A DNA stretch of 64,000 nt from Steromphala cineraria (lineage: Eukaryota; Mollusca; Gastropoda; Trochida; Trochidae), in assembly GCA_916613615.1 (NCBI GenBank), contig OU744723.1:64364239-64428238 (forward strand). The letters run 5' to 3'. Shown in pieces: positions 23,894 to 34,600 of the stretch; position 1 is the first letter of the stretch, and every line of letters begins with the position of its first letter. Below the pieces are notes generated by a model. It searched no databases. It worked only from the letters and a program-made list of their open reading frames with translations, and was not told where the DNA came from. The translations under genes and the position numbers were made by a program.

Positions 23894-24700
23894 GTTTATA
23901 CATACATACATACATGAAAATACTTATATAGCGCTCTTATCCAACAATGTTGCTGCTCACTTGTGAGCGCTTTCAGGGCAACGATGGCTTTATTGGTCAA
24001 ATGCTAATTGGAAAAGATAAGTCTTTAGATTCGACTTGAATGTGTAGAGTTCTTGAAGCTGCCTGAGATGTAAGGACAGCTTGTTCCATAGTGCTGGCCC
24101 TGCTGTCTGGAATGAGTCAGAGTAGCTGCTGTGGATTCATTAGTGTAATTTCTGATTTTGCTAATGTTTCTGATATGGAAGTAAGATTTCTTGCATATAG
24201 AGTTGACATGGGCTTCAAGAGACATATTGCAGTCAAAAACCACACCAGTTCCTAGCTTCTTGACCGGGAGCTATTTCGTGACCCTCGATGTGGAACTTCG
24301 GAAGAGACAGCTTGTGAGCAAGACGTTTTGGAGTGATAACCAAAAGTTCAGTCTTAGTCTCAGTTCTAGTCTTTGAAATGTTTCAGTGACTGACAACGAC
24401 ACTAATGGTTTAAATGCAAGATACAACTGTGTATCATCAGCATACAAATGAAACGACAGCTTGAAAGATCTGGCTACCTCCCCGAGGGTAGACGTATAAA
24501 TGGTGAATAAAATAGGCCCCAGAACGGACCCTTGAGGAACTCCATAGAGTAATTCCCTTGGTTAAGAAGATGTGTTATCAATCACAACACACTGACTCCT
24601 GTCAGACAAGAAGGACTTGACCCAGCCAAGAGCTATATACCAGAGAGAGAGATGTTTAGATGTTTTCCTAGGCATTGATGTGGTGTCCATAGTTCCATCA
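23894..24700 (-). pseudogene. CR1/Jockey-like retrotransposon reverse transcriptase fragment
   Basis: On the minus strand the sequence reads LGWVKSFLSDRSQCVVIDN, a stop, then [17 protein letters not shown], then [12 protein letters not shown] with the YADD catalytic motif (24444-24433), then EAHVNSICKKSYFHIRNISK, and finally LWNKLSLHLRQLQELYTFKS near the C-terminus. The section between TLTHS and the LWNKL block is missing, an internal deletion of roughly 100 codons. The 3' end carries a (TATG)n tail at 23917-23894. It is 5'-truncated, has frameshifts and stops, and is dead. The order and the YADD/VPQGS motifs place it among non-LTR elements. Confidence 0.88.
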
Positions 24701-26404
24701 TGGGTATACAACTGACTTCAAACAATAATTAAGGGGAAACAATAAAACTATGCTTTGTTTTCGGTTGAAAGATTTATTATACAGCTCTTACAAGCGTTCA
24801 CTAAGTCAATCGAGGCACTTGATTACAAGCGTACCGGTTGTACTTTACAAGCGTACACCAACAACACGTGCGCCAGAGATAGTACTGATGACAATTGGTT
24901 AATTTCTCGTAGCCAACACGATGAAAGTAACTAAAACTTTGACAATATGTATAAAAATGATTTTAGTATCCATTGATGTATATTTGATTGTAGTATATCT
25001 TAGTTTTATTGACAAAATAGTACATGAATACAGAATTGTCGGAAGAAATCTATTTATATCGTCTGTTTTAGCACACGGCTAACTTATTAATGGCACTACA
25101 AAGCCCATTTTTTGCTTACAGTTGACTTAACATATATTCTTTTACAGTATAGAACAGTTATTTCCAACTCTTCACATTTCTTGAGATAATTGCAAAAATG
25201 CTACACTGAAAATGTAAACAAAACTCACCTCTGCCATTGACAAGCGTACACTTCCGCTCTTACAAGCAGGCTTAGGCGTACACGTTCACACGGGGTGTCA
25301 ACAGGAATATCTGAACTCTGGTTGACCCCTTTTGTGTGGTATTTAAAGGAATATAAGGGAGATACCATTGTTTAAAATTCAACATGATGTTTAATGTCAT
25401 TGGGTTTTTGCAGCTAGTTGCCATAAATATTTTAAACAAATTAATTAATTATGTTTGTCTTTCATCTAATGTTTTAGAAACACTTAAAAATATAGAACAA
25501 CTTGCATGACAATCTTAAATATTCCATATTCAAGATAATATTATGATTAGTAAGTTCAAATTAGAGAATTTATATGGTGCAAGTGATCACTTGATGAAAG
25601 CTTAAAATTTAGTAATCATGATGTGTCATCTGCAGCTGAAAAGTCAATATGGCTGCTATCGCGGCCATCTTGGATTCTCAGAACTGAAACGTCTACCTTT
25701 GTGGGAGGAATCACTATAGGTATTACATACTACAATATGAAAATGATATCTAGATTGGTTTAGGAGAAGGAGTCATTTTCATGAAATCTATTTGAAAATT
25801 CAATATGGCTGCCATGGCGGCCATATTGGATTCTTAAAACTGTAACGTCTACCTTTCTGTGCGGAATCACCATAGTTATAACATACTACAATTTCAGAAT
25901 GATATCTAGATTGGTTTAGAAAGAGTAGTCTTTTCATGAAATCTAATTGAAAATTAAGCAGCCATCTTAGATTCTCAAAACTGAAACGTCTACCTTTCTG
26001 TGAGGAATCACCATGGGTATAACATACTACAATTTCAGAATGATATCTGCATTCGTTTAGGAGGAGTAGTCTTTTTCCTGAAATCTAATTGAAAATTCAA
26101 TATGGCTGCCATGGCGGCCATCTTGGATTCTCAAAACTGAAACGTCTACCTTTCTGTGAGGAATCACCATGGGTATAACATACTACAATTTCAGAATGAT
26201 ATCTGCATTTGTTTAGGAGGAGTAGTCTTTTTCCTGAAATCTAATTGAAAATTCAATATGGCTGCCATGGCGACCATCTTGGATTCTCAAAACTAAAACG
26301 TCTACCTTTCTGTGAGGAATCACCATGGGTATAACATACTACAATTTCAGAATGATATCTGGATTCGTTTAGGAGGAGTAGTCTTTTTCCTGAAAGTTTA
26401 CGGA

Positions 26405-26574
26405 CTTGATTTCAGTTCTCCACTATAATCATGGTAATTGGGTTTGTTATTTTTCATTAAAAAACTTTTTGCAGATCAAGAATATACAAACATTTTTATC
26501 ATCCAACTGAATGATCAAGACATTTTAATAAGCGCCCCCTCTTTTCAAAGTTTTTAACCGCCCAGGGCGCTCAA
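26405..26574. other. Short spacer before the 39-bp array
   Basis: Contains AATAAGCGCCCCCTC at 26529, similar to GGGGGCGCTTATTAAG at 6300. Nothing else noted. Confidence 0.4.
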
Positions 26575-26967
26575 TACGTGGAATACGGTATACATATACA
26601 AGTAAACTGACTGTACGTGGAATACGGTATACATATACAAGTAAACTGACTGTACGTGGAATACGGTATACATATACAAGTAAACTGACTGTACGTGGAA
26701 TACGGTATACATATACAAGTAAACTGACTGTACGTGGAATACGGTATACATATACAAGTAAACTGACTGTAGGTGGAATACGGTATACATATACAAGTAA
26801 ACTGACTGTAGGTGGAATACGGTATACATATACAAGTAAACTGACTGTAGGTGGAATACGGTATACATATACAAGTAAACTGACTGTAGGTGGAATACGG
26901 TATACATATACAAGTAAACTGACTGTAGGTGGAATACGGTATACATATACAAGTAAACTGACTGTAG
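26575..26967. repeat. 39-bp minisatellite, ten near-perfect copies
   Basis: The unit contains GTGGAATACGGTATACATAT and ACAAGTAAACTGACTGTA. The first five junctions read TGTACGTGG and the rest TGTAGGTGG, so two homogeneous blocks exist. The period is 13 codons, producing a 158-codon minus-strand frame of repeated QSVYLYMYTVFH that is not judged a gene. Confidence 0.95.
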
Positions 26968-27796
26968 GGGGAGTAGCTGAAGCAGCCTCAACACGAGGAC
27001 CTGTGTATCATTGATTGAAATAGAGGACATGTCCTATTGATCTACAAATTCTTTATTGCAAGGTTCAACAACAGTGCTAAATATACTTTTCATAATATTT
27101 AGATTTTCCTATGTATCCTAAGTTTATCACTATTTTCAAATCACATACCCGGTAGCTCAATGTTAAAAAAACTTAACATATTTCATAAACCTTAAGTTTC
27201 CCTTACAATGTGCTTCTATTGGGCATCAAACCTTTTTCTTACCCTTTCCAATTTTAAGTTGCATCAGAAAAGATTTAAAGCGAAATACAACCTTTTGGTA
27301 AGCTTTGTTTAACTTGAGTGATCACACCGTATTTGATGAAATGTGTCAAATATTTGTCCTTTTTTACAAATTTGAAATTGTTGCATGTAAAAATAATCTT
27401 AATGTAATAGAATGGAATGATATAGAAAATGTGATCTTGATATATATATAAATCTTCAAATGTTCATCCGTTAACATCTCCTTGTAAAGAGTAAACACTT
27501 AGGCTCACAATGTTGCTATACTCTAATGTTGCTGTAACAGTTTACCATATCCAGATAAGATCTGGAAGGTGACTAAGGACTCCTAAAGCAATCAATCACC
27601 TTTACTTGCTCTCTATTCTATGTACAACATGCACTAATGAGAATACAGATGAAAAAGCTTTTCATATCTGCATGATTCAGACTTATGATGATGAATTAGT
27701 TGGGCCCAAAGGATTCTGCAAATTTTCTATCATACGTCAAATTTTCAAGTTTGGGATCAAAATAATCAGGAGAGATGACAGAATAGTTAACCTTTA
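26968..27796. other. No feature recognised
   Basis: AT-rich unique-looking sequence, including TATATATATA at 27440. No coding or repeat structure supported. Confidence 0.5.
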
Positions 27797-28185
27797 AAAA
27801 AATAGAGCCATGGACTCTGTAGCTCATCAAGCTTTACATTTGATTTTGCTACAGGGTGTGGCCCTTAGTAGGGGCCATGGGGCCACCAAAGCTACAATTT
27901 ATAATCCTCACTAGTCAAGGAGTTTGTACACAAAGTTTCAGCTTTCTAGGCCTTCTGCTTCTGGAGAAGAAGATGAAAATAGGTTTTTAGGGCATGGTCA
28001 CAGGGTCACCAAAGTTACAAATCAGAATCCCCACATGCCAAGGTACCTGTACACACAATTTCAGCTCTCTAGTGTATATGGTTTATGAGGAGAAGTCGAA
28101 AGTGTCAAAAGTTTACGAACGACGGACGGACGATGGGCCATGCCATAAGCCCATCTGGCCTTTCAGGCCTGTTGAGCTAAAAAAT
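27797..28185 (+). mobile_element. Hairpin-ended non-autonomous element (GAGCCATGG type), short copy
   Basis: The 5' end is AAATAGAGCCATGGACTCTG followed by TAGCTCATCAAG; the 3' end has ACGGACGG, CATGCCATAAGCCCAT and a hairpin GGCCTTTCAGGCC, then TTGAGCTAAAAAA. TAGCTCAT at the 5' end is the inverse of the 3' end. This layout suits a Helentron-like or related non-autonomous element. Confidence 0.75.
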
Positions 28186-28204
28186 TAGGGTCACATGATT
28201 AACT

Positions 28205-28378
28205 AGATTGAACTTCAAAGAAATGTGCTGAGATTAGTTTTCTCCTAGTCCTGCTTCATGACTGTGTATTAAATAGGAGCCTTTTTATAAAGTCTAGATT
28301 GACTGAATACAACATAAATGAAGGTACAGTAATTATTTAAAATATTTCATAGACTAAATTTTAGTCTAGTTTCCTCCT
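28205..28378. mobile_element. Small element of the AGGAGCC/AGTCTAG family, copy 1
   Basis: Shares AGGAGCCTTT, AGTCTAGA, TATTTCATAGACTAAATTTT and TAGTCTA with 46281-47235 and, more weakly, 61735-61905. The TAGACTAAATTTTAGTCTAG end is itself palindromic. Confidence 0.6.
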
Positions 28379-28499
28379 ACTGGGAGTAAGTACATCAAAA
28401 TGGCTATAAAATGGCTATTAAATGGAAACTTTCTTGATGGCCTATCCTACAGAGTTACGTCTGCGTGCTTAAAATCATCAGTGACATAGCCTAAGGATC

Positions 28500-28721
28500 A
28501 CATCAGTGAACATGTTGGTCTCAGCATCTGTCTTCAGTCAACATAAGGGTGTGTCAGAGGCGAGGGGAGAGGGGGAGAGTGGGAGAGTGGGAGGAGAGGT
28601 TTCCTTCCCTTGCCTCCCCTTTTGGAATAAGATGTGTCACTGTTGGATCCAGAAGGGGGTTCAACCCCTCACTTCCCCTTTTGGAACTCGAGAAGAGGTT
28701 GTACCCTTGAGAATCATATTT
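28500..28721. other. G/purine-rich stretch with short direct repeats
   Basis: GAGGGGAGAGGGGGAGAGTG (28560-28590) followed by repeats of CCCCTTTTGGAA. No gene supported on either strand. Confidence 0.5.
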
Positions 28722-29843
28722 TAGGAAAAAAATAGAGCCATGGGCTCTGTAGCTCATCAGACTTTTGATGGAAAAAGGTTTTGACCCCTGTGACCCCATT
28801 TAGGGTCATTGGGTCACAAAATCTACAAGTTTGAATTCCCATTTGCCCAGGAGTTTACACACAACTTTACAGCTCTCTAGACCTTTTGAAACTGGAGAAA
28901 AAGGAGTAAAATATGTTTTTAAGGTTTCGACCCCTGTGACCCCAATTGGGGTCAAGGGGTAACCAAACCTAAAATTTAGAAACCTCATTGGCCAAGGAGT
29001 CTACATACAACATTTTAGCTCTCTCGACCTTTTGGATATGGAGAAATAGATGAAAATAGGTTTTTAAGGTTTTGACCCCTGTGACCCCAATTGGGGTCAT
29101 GTGGTCATGAAATCTACACTTAGAATCCCCATTGGCCAAGGAGTCTACACACAACTTTTCAGCTCTCTAGACCTTTTGGAACTGGAGAAGAAGATGAAAA
29201 TAGGTTTTTAAGGTTTTGGCCCCTGTGACCCCAATTGGGGTCATGAGGTCATGAAATCTACAATTTAGAATCCCCATTGGCCAAGGAGTCTACACACAAC
29301 TTTTTAGCTCTCTAGACATTTTGGAACTGGAGAAGAAGATGAAAAAAGGTTTTTATGGTTTTGACCCCTGTGACCCCAATTGGGGTCATGAGGTCATGAA
29401 ATCTACAATTTAGAATCCTCATTGGCCAAGGAGTCTACACACAACTTTTCAGCTCTCTAGACCTTTTGAAACTGGAGAAGAAGATGAAAATAGGTTTTTA
29501 AGGTTTTGACCCCTGTGACCCCATTTGGGGTCAGAATAGAATAGAATAGAATAGAATTTTTATTGCACGAACACCCTCATGGGGCCGAGTACAACTATAT
29601 CTAATAATACACAGTAACAAGTTTTATATAAGTATACATATACACATTCATCGTCATGAGGTCATGAAATCTACAATTTAGAATCCCCAATTGCCAAGGA
29701 GTCTCCACATCAAATTTGAGCTCTCTAGAGTTATTGGTTCTGGAGAAGAAGTCGAAAATGTGAAAAGTTTACGGATGGACGGACGCCGGACGCCATGCCA
29801 TGCCATAAGCCCATCGGGTCTTTCAGACCTGATGAGCTAAAAA
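28722..29843 (+). mobile_element. Hairpin-ended element with internal 175-185 bp tandem units
   Basis: Same ends as 27797-28185: AAATAGAGCCATGGGCTCTG at the start, and CATCGGGTCTTTCAGACCTG ATGAGCTAAAAA at the end, with GGACGGACGCCGG before it. Between them are six units carrying TTTTGACCCCTGTGACCCC, AATTGGGGTCA, CCAAGGAGTCTACACACAAC and TCAGCTCTCTAGACCTTTTG. The short relative has one such unit. Each unit has TGACCCCTGTGACCCC direct repeats. A retroposon insertion lies in the last unit. Confidence 0.85.
29533..29655 (-). mobile_element. SINE/LINE 3'-end insertion with (ATTCT)n tail
   Basis: (AGAAT)n followed by TTTTTATTGCACGAACACCC marks a minus-oriented retroposon tail. It breaks a repeat unit after GGGGTCA, which resumes GTCATGAGG, so a duplication of GTCA is likely. 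Intact neighbouring units show the uninterrupted GGGGTCATGAGG. Confidence 0.7.
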
Positions 29844-30134
29844 TCGAAATCAACCAACACTAAGGGAAAACATCTCCCTTTCTCCATCACCCCTTTTGAA
29901 TAATGAACCATCCCTTCAAAATTCCTGTGCGTTGCCTTCAATGACAACATATATAATATAGTTATGGCTTGTGGGCACTGTCAACAGATTCAGACCGCAA
30001 AGACTTTAGCCTCCAAAACAAAAGCAAACCATATTCTCTAAGTTCCCCTTATTTCCACGAAGGAAAAAAAGCAATACCTTTTGGAGTTCCTATTATATTT
30101 GAAAAGTCCAAATATTTCTAAAAGTGTGTGCACA
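29844..30134. other. No feature recognised
   Basis: No repeat or gene structure seen, other than being upstream of the small open frame at 30135. Confidence 0.4.
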
Positions 30135-30467
30135 ATGAGTATCCGAACAAGACACCTCATCATTGATTATCCAATACTCTTGTTGTTCTTAGTTTGGGCC
30201 TGCACAGGTCAAAAAGTCAAGAAATATTTCACTCACTCTCTCTCTCTCAAAAAGTTCTGGAGGAGTCAAGTATCTGAAGATGAACTAATGAAACCCACTC
30301 ACACCCTCTGTGCAGCCAAACTTAAAATCTGCCTCAAAGAAATGTCAACCTATCAAATGACATTAAGCTTCATACCATCGAAATGTCAGGAAACTCTGAA
30401 TTCAGGACGATTACACTCAATGACCTGTGAGCAAGCACCTGCAGATGCATCATGGGATTGCACATGA
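30135..30467 (+). CDS. Doubtful small secreted-like ORF
   Basis: 110 codons from an internal ATG (ACAATGA context). The first 25 residues, MSIRTRHLIIDYPILLLFLV and on, look like a signal peptide ending ACTGQ. The remainder has six Cys (LCAAKLKICLKE, KCQETL, TCEQAP, WDC) in a spacing I do not recognise. The frame is open for 128 codons from 30081. There is a possible splice site at CACAG|GTCAAA just after the signal-like part, usable as donor or acceptor. No neighbour, repeat or domain supports it. It may be chance; it is listed because Cys spacing plus a hydrophobic start is unusual in this AT-rich background. Confidence 0.22.
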   Translation: MSIRTRHLIIDYPILLLFLVWACTGQKVKKYFTHSLSLKKFWRSQVSEDELMKPTHTLCAAKLKICLKEMSTYQMTLSFIPSKCQETLNSGRLHSMTCEQAPADASWDCT

Positions 30468-31050
30468 GGTGGAGTGACAGGACTGCAACAGGACTAAAGA
30501 GATTGCAACAGCTGATTGCTTACTTTGGTTGCACTTTTCAAAAATTGGTTGCACCAACAATTAATCCTCTATCATTTTGGATTATTTAAACATTTTTATT
30601 AGATTTTTAAGGCTTACAAAATGTTAATTTATAAAGGGAAATAACTGTAATGAAGAAACACAACAATTATTTTTGCAAAGTGATGTATTGATTTATGCGA
30701 TTTTTGTGCAACTCAGGCCTTGGAGAAAAAACATAAACATCATTATGTTTGATTTACCATTCTCTTAACCTTGATTAGTCTAGCCTTGTTTCTTATGTGT
30801 GAAGTATGAAATTTTGGGTCATAAAAATATGACAGTTTGATTAAAAACGACCGTGCTCCGAGGAATAAATTTGCAAAAATATTGTCTATCAGGGTTTGAA
30901 CTAGCTCTCCGTCTCGGTCCTAATGTACCCACCTTTTGATCAGACTGGAAAATATGACCACTTGCTGGAGGCCTAGACAAGAATTAATTTAGAAATCTGA
31001 AAACCTTTGCAGGTGATGCACCTCATGTCTTTCATTTGCCAATAATTCAG
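30468..31050. other. No feature recognised
   Basis: AT-rich sequence without supported features. Confidence 0.45.
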
Positions 31051-31074
31051 TTTATTATGTGAGCGTAATTTTCC

Positions 31075-31250
31075 AGCAATCCGATTGGTCGAGAACTGGT
31101 CATGTGACAGTCGACAGAAAGTTATATTGACTTGACCCCTGTGACCCAGAGTCCGACCAAAAGTGATATTGATTTGAGTTACTAAAAATAGAACCGATGA
31201 CGTCAAACCGTTGTTTCATGACGTCATGCTATTGTTATCATGACGTCATT
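31075..31250. promoter_or_regulatory. Cluster of three perfect CREs with CCAAT and E-box
   Basis: TGACGTCA occurs at 31198-31205, 31219-31226 and 31241-31248, spaced 21 and 22 bp. An inverted CCAAT box (CCGATTGGTC) lies near 31080 and GTCATGTGAC, an E-box of MITF/TFE form, near 31098. TGACGTCA is the consensus CREB/ATF site. The set looks like a promoter or enhancer, but no transcript start is evident. Loosely inverted TTTATTATGT / ACATAATAAA flanks (31052 and 31329) hint that the block could be part of a fold-back element. Confidence 0.4.
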
Positions 31251-31344
31251 GACCCGTTCTCGCCAAGAAGCGAGCCCAAATGCCGCTCATCGCTGTAGTT
31301 TTCTATTCTCTTTTGTTTTTTTGACCGAGACATAATAAAACATT

Positions 31345-31475
31345 TATAGACTGGTGAATTCGGTCAATACCTGTTTTTATAGACCCGAGGAAAACAAAAA
31401 CTTCGTCCTCGGTCAATATTGTTTTCCTCGGGTCTATAAAAACAGGTATTGACCTCATCACCAGTCTATAATTGT
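31345..31475. mobile_element. Near-perfect fold-back MITE
   Basis: TATAGACTGGTGA...GTCAATACCTGTTTTTATA and GACCCGAGGAAAACAA are repeated inverted on the other side of a short loop (AAAACTTCGTCCTCGG). The stem is about 50 bp. Ends are TATAGACTGG / CCAGTCTATA, consistent with TA target duplication. The 61-codon open frame here is a by-product. Confidence 0.85.
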
Positions 31476-32368
31476 ATATTGTTAACATAACTTTAATCTA
31501 ATAACCTCAACAGATTATATGTTTATGTTAAATATCTGAGAACACTATTTCACCATTCAGAAGTGACAGAGCAAACTTGAGTGTGCTTATAAGTTGATCT
31601 GAAGTAAGCTGATTTAACTTTCCATCATATCTCTTGGTCAGTGAAGAGAAAATGGCAACAGCAGCCAAATGTTCAGTTTGATAATATACCTATATTATTC
31701 ATAATAATCCAATCAAATAAATCAAATTAATTAACTCATTTTGCTTAATGAAAATGTTATAATCTTATTCTTTTACCTCACATTGGCTGGAACTATACAA
31801 TAGCTATACATACCAAAGATAAGTGCTCTATCAATTCAAGAAATACTTTGAATCCCTTTCATGCAAAACAGTCAACATAACTCTTTCAAACTATTCAAAG
31901 GAAAAAAAAGAAAAATGTTTCCTACCGTCAGAAGTTTAATCACTCTGCCTCAATGTCTATTACCAACTGACACAACTATCCTATGTGATGCTCAGGCTAT
32001 AGCATAATGTCTCATTAGAAGCTCAGCTTTCAAAGGTCAATCTATGTCAATTGTCTCTAAAAATGGTTCCACAACCTGACCTTCAGCTACAAAACTATTA
32101 CCCTGACAACATCCGATCATATGGAGACCCTGAGATGACAAATGTTGCCATTTCCTCAATTACATTTCGCTATACCAGTTGAACTTGGCTGCACTGACTT
32201 CCTCTCAATACCGAACAACATAGCATAATTCCCAGGAACTTAGTCTTTCAGCACCCTTTCATGCCTTGGCACTTAATATCAGCATGCAATTAATTGGAGA
32301 GCCAACGCTCAAAATTAGAGGTCTAGAGGTTGTTGGACACTCATCACTCTTTATATAAATAGAAAATT
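31476..32368. other. No feature recognised
   Basis: AT-rich unique-looking sequence. Confidence 0.45.
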
Positions 32369-33475
32369 GAGTTTTAATGTTGTCCATTTTTACAATGAAA
32401 ATACATCCAAGGATAATAAATTCAATGATTTAGACCTGGCTTTATTTTTGAACCCTCCTAATTTTCTAGTCTAGTAGAACTAGTCTTGACCCTCGCACTT
32501 ATCAGAGACCCTGGGCTTATATGTGACCCCCACTTATTAGAGGAAATATGGTAATAAGCATCTTCAATAAACTCAAGTGTGTAAACCTATGAGTTTAATG
32601 TTGTCCATTTTTCAATGAAAATACAACCAAGGATAATAAATTCAATGATTTAGACCTGGCTTTATTTTTGAACCAGTGCTAATTTTCTGGTCTAGTAGAA
32701 CTAGTTTTGACCCCAGCACTTATCAGAGACCCTGGGCTTATATGCGACCCCCACTTATTAGAGGAAATATGGTAATAAGTATTCTCAATAAACTCAAGTG
32801 TGTAAACCTATGAGTTTAATGTTGTCCATTTTTACAATGGAAATACAACCAAGGATAATAAATTCAATGATTTAGACCTGGCTTTATTTTTGAACCAGTG
32901 CTAATTTTCTGGTCTAGTAGAACTAGTTTTGACCCCAGCACTTATCAGAGACCCTGGGCTTATATGCGACCCCCACTTATTAGAGGAAATATGGTAATAA
33001 GCATTTTCAATAAACTCAAGTGTGTAAACCTATGAGTTTAATGTTGTCCATTTTTACAATGAAAATACAACCAAGGATAATAAATTCAATGATTTAGACC
33101 TGGCTTTATTTTTGAACCAGTGCTAATTTTCTGGTCTAGTAGAACTAGTTTTGACCCCAGCACTTATCAGAGACCCTGGGCTTATATGCGACCCCCACTT
33201 ATTAGAGGAAATATGGTAATAAGCATTTTCAATAAACTCAAGTGTGTAAACCTATGAGTTTAATGTTGTCCATTTTTACAATGAAAATACAACCAAGGAT
33301 AAAAATTCAATGATTTAGACCTGGCTTTATTTTTGAACCAGTGCTAATTTTCTGGTCTAGTAGAACTAGTTTTGACCCCAGCACTTATCAGAGACCCTGG
33401 GCTTATATGCGATCCCCACTTATTAGAGGAAATATGGTAATAAGTATTCTCAATAAAGTCAAGTGTGTAAACCTA
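32369..33475. repeat. 222-bp satellite, five tandem copies
   Basis: Copies start (GAGTTTAATGTTGTCCATTT) at 32369, 32591, 32812, 33034 and 33256, spaced 221-222 bp. The first is the most diverged; copies 2-4 are nearly identical. Each holds TAGTAGAACTAGTTTTGACC and GCACTTATCAGAGACCCTGG. A (AATA)/(ATA)n run follows at 33575-33595. Confidence 0.93.
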
Positions 33476-33668
33476 TCTCCTAATGAGACCTGCAGCTCTG
33501 TCGATCATTATCTTAGACATATGCATATGCACATTTGTTATTTATGAACCACTGTTAATGTTAAATAACAAATCCATAATAATAATAATAATAATCCCGA
33601 TTTGAGACTTGAGGGAGTCTTTTCACAAGACTTCAGATCCAGGAGTCGGTGGCTAATCATGAAGTTCG

Positions 33669-33930
33669 AAAAATAGAGCCAATGGCTCTGTAGCTCATCA
33701 GGCTTCATATCAAATTTGCTTTAGGGTGTTCACCAAGTTTCAGCTTACTAGGCCTTATGCTTCTGGAGAAATATAGGTTTTATGAATGTGGCCCTTATTT
33801 GTGGCCACATGGCAACAAAAGCTATAAATTGTAATCATCACTAGTCACGAAGTCTGTACACAAAAGTTTTAGCTTTCTAGGCCTTTTGGTTCTGGAGAAG
33901 AAAATGAAAATAGGTTTTAAGGGCTTGGGG
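33669..33930 (+). mobile_element. Truncated GAGCCATGG-type element
   Basis: AAATAGAGCCAATGGCTCTG TAGCTCATCAGG and TTTCTAGGCCTTTTGGTTCT, GGAGAAGAAAATGAAAATAG match 27797-28185, but the ACGG tract and terminal hairpin are missing. Confidence 0.7.
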
Positions 33931-34374
33931 AAGGTAGGTGAAGATAAGAACATAGATGCCCTCTTTCATTTATTAATCAGAAATGATGTGCATGTTTGAA
34001 TTACATAGACACATCTTTCTAATAGTCATCTTGTTATATTTGAATTTTCAAAGGGAAGGTTTCAACCCCCAAACCCATTCCCCTTGTATAGTTTTAACTT
34101 CCCTTCTCCAGCTGTTGTTGGTATTAATTATCAATATTTCATAAATATAAACTTTGAAGGCGGAAGGTTAAATCTCCACTCATTTCCCTTTCAGCCATTA
34201 CGCAAGTTCTGTTGTACTAACCTTCTAGTGTTAACTTCCCATCTCCAGCAGTTATAATTGGTATCTCTCTCCAACCACGTTCTGCTTCCTGTTAGTCCAT
34301 TTTTACCTGTAGGGTAGAAACAATATCTGAAATACTACTGTCCATTTACATTTTTTTTTAAATTAACATATCAT
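33931..34374. other. No feature recognised
   Basis: Two loosely similar halves (TTAACTTCCCTTCTCCAGC at 34088 and TTAACTTCCCATCTCCAGC at 34230) suggest a direct duplication of about 140 bp; otherwise nothing. Confidence 0.5.
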
Positions 34375-34600
34375 TTATAATAATGCTGAGGAATATATGG
34401 ATGGCAACTTCTTTGTCGAAACGTCGCATACAATGAACAAAGGAGTTGTCATCCATATATTCCTCAGCATTATTGTCATTCCAACTTCTAAAATGCCTCT
34501 TAAAGAAGATATCACTCATATATTTGGATATCATCGTTGCAGTTGTGATGTAAAGTCCATATTCCACTGTACGAGATAACACAACTCCTACAATATACAA
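34375..34600. mobile_element. Fold-back element of the GGATGGCAACTTCTTTG family, copy 1
   Basis: ATAATGCTGAGGAATATATG GATGGCAACT is inverted about 65 bp on as AGTTGTCATCCATATATTCC TCAGCATTAT. Between them is GTCGAAACGTCG. Related structures lie at 57385-57520 and 62843-62935. Confidence 0.75.

Larger units (their letters stand above)
21446..25297. mobile_element. 3.85-kb DNA transposon with about 70-bp inverted ends and TCAAC target duplication
   Basis: The left end CACCCTGTGTGAACGTGTAC and the right end (inverted) CACCCCGTGTGAACGTGTAC continue as matching arms for about 70 bp (GCTTGTAAGAG.GGAAGTGTA and on). TCAAC flanks both ends (21441-21445 and 25298-25302), while the empty site in copy A (ACTCAACAGG near 17470) has it once. 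Subterminal GTACGCTTGTAA motifs recur in both arms (about 21915, 24785-24860). No transposase is seen. Inside are a fold-back element, a zinc-finger pseudogene, a TTAA MITE and a retrotransposon fragment. The superfamily is not assigned. Confidence 0.88.
18873..26404 (+). mobile_element. Tandem copy B of the hairpin-ended element, 3'-truncated and interrupted
   Basis: Starts 36 bp after copy A with the same AAAATTAAGAAAAACCAACC. It tracks copy A closely, but carries about 600 bp more at 20150-20735, and a 3.85-kb transposon inserted at 21446-25297. It stops at GAAAGTTTACGGA (26404) before the ACGG tract and terminal hairpin. Internal 155-bp units occupy 25640-26400, in a different number and with different variants from copy A. 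Confidence 0.8.

Noticed and set aside
23722..23931. Plus-strand 69-codon frame
   Set aside because: It is the opposite strand of the zinc-finger pseudogene and the TATG tail of the retrotransposon.
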